This document shows, piece after piece, positions 24,044 to 26,560 of a stretch of DNA of 26,560 nucleotides. The DNA comes from an uncultured Gemmatimonadota bacterium (GTDB lineage: Bacteria > Gemmatimonadota > Gemmatimonadetes > Gemmatimonadales > GWC2-71-9): assembly GCA_946479805.1 (NCBI GenBank), contig CAMLHP010000015.1:1-26560 (forward strand), read 5' to 3'. The first letter of the stretch is position 1; each line of letters begins with the position of its first letter. A model generated the notes under the pieces. It did not search any database. It had not been told where the DNA came from and was given only the letters and a program-made list of their open reading frames with translations. The translations under genes were made by a program, and so were the position numbers.

Positions 24044-25351
24044 TCAGCCGGCGCGTCGCTCCACCAGTGCCGGCGGAGGGGCCACGTCCACGCCGGCATC
24101 CCGCAGCCGGTCCGCCTGCCATCCTTCCAGCCGCACCAGCACCTCGGTGGAGCCGCCGTTCACCGCAGCTGAGATCACCTCGCCCACCCGATAGAGCTCG
24201 GCGAGCCTGGCGCCGTCGCTGGCCGGAAGGCGCACCAGCACTGTCGCGCGCCCGGCGCGCTCCACGCTCCGGAGCCGCGCCTTGAGTGCGTCGAGCCCGT
24301 CAATCCGCTGGGTGGTGGCCAGCACGGCCTCGGGATGGAGTTCCCTCACCCTGGCAGTGAACGCCGCCGCGTCAGGTACGACATCCATCTTGTTGAACAC
24401 CGCCAGCACCGGCCGCTCGGCCATGCCCAGTTCCTGTAACACCTTCTCGACCACCCGCATCTGGCCTTCCCAGTCGGGATGCGACGCATCCACCACATGC
24501 ACCAGCACATCGGCGGCGCGCGCTTCCTCGAGGGTAGCGCGGAAACTGGCCACGAGGTGGTGCGGCAGCTTGCGGATGAATCCTACCGTGTCGGTGACCC
24601 GGGCACGCACACCCTCGCCCAGGTCCACTTCCCGGGTGAGGGTATCGAGCGTGGCGAAGAGCCGATCCTCGACGAAAATGCCGTGTTCGCCCGAGAGCAT
24701 CCGCAACATGCTGGACTTGCCGGCATTGGTGTAACCGACCAGTGCGGCGGTGAGCAGCGGGTCGCGCCCCGCGCGGATATTCTCGCGGTGCTTCTCGACA
24801 TCCTGCAGCTTCTGCCGCAGCACGCCGATCTTGCGGCGGATCATGCGGCGGTCGGTTTCGAGCTGGGTTTCACCCGGACCCCGAAGGCCGATACCGCCAC
24901 GAATCCGGGAGAGGTGGGTCCACATCCGGGTGAGCCGCGGGAGCAGGTACTGCAGCTGGGCCAGCTCGACCTGCAGCTTGGCCTCGTGCGATCGGGCACG
25001 AGTGGAGAAGATGTCGAGAATGACTTCGGGCCGGTCCATGACGCGCGTGCCCAGCTCGCGCTCGAGATTGGCGCCCTGTACCGGGGTCAGCTCCTCGTCG
25101 AAGATCACCAGCGTGGCGCCGGTCTCGCCGACCAGGGCCCGCAGTTCCTCGACCTTGCCCTCGCCGATATGGGTGGCCGGATTGGGAGAAGCCACATACT
25201 GCGAGAGCCGGCCCACCACGTCCGCCCCGGCCGTGTCCACCAGCCGGGTCAGCTCCTCGAGATGTTCGTCCAGGTGTTCTGCATCCTTCGAGCCCTTGCG
25301 GGGTGCCGCCACCAGCACCGCGCGCTCGGTCGGATCGCGAACGTCGATCAT
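24044..25351 (-). CDS. hflX: Ribosome-associated GTPase HflX
   Basis: 435 aa, normal for the family. The HflX N-terminal domain (about 10-115) includes HIGEGKVEEL and LVIFDEELTPVQGANLE. It is followed by the linker GGIGLRGPGETQLETDRR at 152-169, a hallmark of HflX. The GTPase domain has G1 GYTNAGKSS at 206-214, the G2 region ATLDT, G3 DTVGF at 254-258 and G4 NKMD at 320-323. HflX binds the 50S subunit and rescues or splits stalled ribosomes under stress. It is convergent with the export gene, with only 10 bp between the stops, and marks the end of the polysaccharide locus. It starts 36 bp after the lipoprotein gene. Confidence 0.97.
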   Translation of the reverse strand: MIDVRDPTERAVLVAAPRKGSKDAEHLDEHLEELTRLVDTAGADVVGRLSQYVASPNPATHIGEGKVEELRALVGETGATLVIFDEELTPVQGANLERELGTRVMDRPEVILDIFSTRARSHEAKLQVELAQLQYLLPRLTRMWTHLSRIRGGIGLRGPGETQLETDRRMIRRKIGVLRQKLQDVEKHRENIRAGRDPLLTAALVGYTNAGKSSMLRMLSGEHGIFVEDRLFATLDTLTREVDLGEGVRARVTDTVGFIRKLPHHLVASFRATLEEARAADVLVHVVDASHPDWEGQMRVVEKVLQELGMAERPVLAVFNKMDVVPDAAAFTARVRELHPEAVLATTQRIDGLDALKARLRSVERAGRATVLVRLPASDGARLAELYRVGEVISAAVNGGSTEVLVRLEGWQADRLRDAGVDVAPPPALVERRAG

Positions 25352-25387
25352 TGAGCGAATACAGTCACCGCCTTGCCATGATTGAGG

Positions 25388-25849
25388 TCAACCGCCACGC
25401 GAGAGCGGCGCCCGGCCGGACCGGGTGAAGGGCACCACACGGGCACCGATGGGCGTGTCCAGCTGCACCTGGCCCCTCATGGTGTAGGGGATCTCGCCCT
25501 GGTTCAGCGCCGCGCGAGCGACCGCGTTGGCCCCGGTCCAGGTGAATCTGAGCGGGAGCACGACACGGGTGGTGTCGCCATCGGTCACGTTGAAGTCATC
25601 GTCCAGCGCAATGTCGCCGACATGGGTGCCTTCGACGTCAAACCCGAGCTCGAGCCTGGTGCCCCTCAAGTCGAAACGGTTGGGATTGTAGACGTCGAGA
25701 TGGAGGTCCAGTATCCCTCCCGTTAGGTCGAGGCCGCGAATACCGACCGCCTTGAGCTGCACCTGGGGGTCGATGAACGTTCGCGGGATGGCACAACTCA
25801 GAACTGTTGCCGCGATGCCCGCCCACGCTGCCAGCATTGATAGCCTCAT
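25388..25849 (-). CDS. Small LEA14/WHy-like lipoprotein
   Basis: 153 aa. The N-terminus is a short signal sequence with a lipobox-like TVLSC, making Cys19 the probable lipidated residue. The rest matches the LEA type 2 (WHy) pattern: LDLHLDVYNPNRFDLRGTRLELGFDVEG, the characteristic N-P-N segment after a strand, then a second set of strands (RGQVQLDTPIGARVVPFTRSG). Bacterial members are periplasmic beta-sandwich proteins of unclear role, linked by some to stress tolerance. Start support is good (GGAGGAG with 6 nt spacing). It lies between rarA and hflX on the same strand, and the three may be one transcript. Confidence 0.8.
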   Translation of the reverse strand: MRLSMLAAWAGIAATVLSCAIPRTFIDPQVQLKAVGIRGLDLTGGILDLHLDVYNPNRFDLRGTRLELGFDVEGTHVGDIALDDDFNVTDGDTTRVVLPLRFTWTGANAVARAALNQGEIPYTMRGQVQLDTPIGARVVPFTRSGRAPLSRGG

Positions 25850-25855
25850 CCCGGA

Positions 25856-25862
25856 CTCCTCC
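25856..25862 (-). promoter_or_regulatory. Strong Shine-Dalgarno for the lipoprotein gene
   Basis: The minus strand reads GGAGGAG, 6 nt (TCCGGG), then ATG at 25849. It is among the strongest ribosome sites in the window and fixes the lipoprotein start. Confidence 0.65.
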
Positions 25863-25912
25863 AGCCTGTCGCGCTCCCGCAGGGAATATAGCCGCCGTCC
25901 GTCGCGGGATCG

Positions 25913-26560
25913 TCACTCCGAGCCGCCGGATGCGCTGGTCTCGCGCTGCGACGCCCACCACGCCAGCCGTTCCGCTATGCGCCGTTCCATGCCGAAGGGG
26001 CCCGGCTGGTAGAAGCTGCGCCCGGCAAGTTCGTCCGGCAGGTAATCCTGGGGGATGAATGCGGTGGGCGCGTCGTGGGCGTAGCGATACTCCCTCCCGA
26101 ACCCGAGTTCCTTCATCAGCCCGGTGGGAGCATTTCTGAGGTGCAACGGCACCGGAGCGGCCGGTGTGGCCCGCGCCGCCTCCAGCGCGGCATCGAGCGC
26201 AACCTTTGCGCTGTTGGACTTCGGCGCGGTGGCCAGGTAGATCGTCATCTCCGCCAGCGGAAGGTAGCCCTCGGGGGCGCCCAGTACATGGAACGCCTGG
26301 CGTGCCGCCACCGCGACCGACAGCGCGCTGGGATCGGCGAGCCCGATGTCCTCCGCCGCCATGGCGATGGCCCGGCGGAACAGCACCATCGGGTCCTCGC
26401 CGCCGTCGAGCATCCGCGCCATCCAGTAGAGCGCGCCCTGCGGATCGCTGCCACGCAACGACTTGTGATAGGCACTGAGAAGATTGAAGTGCTCCTCGCC
26501 CGACTTGTCGTAGCGGGCGAACCGCATCTGCATCGCCTCGCGCGCCACCTCGACCGTCAC
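25913..26560 (-). CDS. rarA: RarA/MgsA AAA+ ATPase, C-terminal part (cut by right edge)
   Basis: 215 codons reach the window edge with no stop, so the AAA+ ATPase domain (Walker A and B) lies outside. What is visible is the C-terminal half typical of RarA/MgsA/WRNIP1: YDKSGEEHFNLLSAYHKSLRGSDPQGALYWMARML, then RRAIAMAAEDIGLADP, YLPLAEMTIYLATAPKSN, PVPLHLRNAPTGLMKELG and YRYAHDAPTAFIPQDYLPDEL. This region forms the tetramerisation and helical domains. RarA acts at stalled replication forks. A GTG at the very edge is probably an internal codon and not the start. The stop lies 63 bp before the lipoprotein start. Confidence 0.95.
   Translation of the reverse strand: MTVEVAREAMQMRFARYDKSGEEHFNLLSAYHKSLRGSDPQGALYWMARMLDGGEDPMVLFRRAIAMAAEDIGLADPSALSVAVAARQAFHVLGAPEGYLPLAEMTIYLATAPKSNSAKVALDAALEAARATPAAPVPLHLRNAPTGLMKELGFGREYRYAHDAPTAFIPQDYLPDELAGRSFYQPGPFGMERRIAERLAWWASQRETSASGGSE

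Noticed and set aside
22453..24099. A 548-codon minus-strand open frame opposite the SLBB exporter
   Set aside because: The translation is His/Arg/Pro-rich without motifs; the plus strand encodes repeated SLBB domains and a signal peptide.

Overview
The window is very GC-rich and densely coded, with little intergenic space, and no tRNA, rRNA, insertion sequence or CRISPR array that I could see. It holds most of a surface-polysaccharide (O-antigen, capsule or exopolysaccharide) locus of the Wzx/Wzy type, followed by a housekeeping flank (hflX, a small lipoprotein, rarA). The export protein points to a diderm. The base composition, the long non-lipoprotein SLBB export protein and the flanking genes would fit a Gemmatimonadota-like bacterium, but that assignment is inference and weak.

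Layout. (1) 1-9589, minus strand: one compact operon read from 9589 towards 1. In reading order it encodes a polytopic GT-C/STT3-like membrane protein, a Wzx-type flippase, a hexapeptide acyltransferase, a DegT-family sugar aminotransferase, a methyltransferase, an extended-SDR sugar epimerase, a first AsnB-type amidotransferase and an LpxD-like N-acyltransferase cut by the left edge. Most junctions are 1-17 nt overlaps or very short gaps. (2) 9664-10665, plus: a Wzz-like chain-length determinant. (3) 10671-16283, minus: a GT4 glycosyltransferase, a WecB-type UDP-GlcNAc 2-epimerase, a second AsnB-type amidotransferase and a Wzy-like polymerase/ligase, all overlapping. (4) about 16308-17522, plus: a glycosyltransferase that seems to start at a rare ATT codon. 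(5) 17519-20248, minus: a GT4 glycosyltransferase, then a WbaP/ExoY-type initiating sugar-phosphate transferase. (6) 20384-24033, plus: a divergent glycosyltransferase, then a long SLBB outer-membrane export protein. (7) 24044-26560, minus: rarA (cut by the right edge), a lipoprotein and hflX.

How they would work together (inference). The initiating transferase places the first sugar phosphate on undecaprenyl phosphate. Four cytosolic glycosyltransferases extend the repeat unit. WecB, the SDR epimerase, the DegT aminotransferase, two acyltransferases, the methyltransferase and two AsnB-type amidotransferases make or decorate unusual amino or amidated sugars. Wzx flips the unit, Wzy polymerises it under Wzz control, and the SLBB protein exports it. 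No tyrosine autokinase domain or partner phosphatase is present here, and no 4,6-dehydratase or UDP-sugar dehydrogenase is visible. Parts of the pathway must therefore be encoded elsewhere.

Points most worth a second look: the LpxD-like gene at the left edge, the ATT-start glycosyltransferase, the CTAG shared by two opposing stop codons, the paired AsnB paralogues, the STT3-like membrane protein, and the large six-SLBB exporter.
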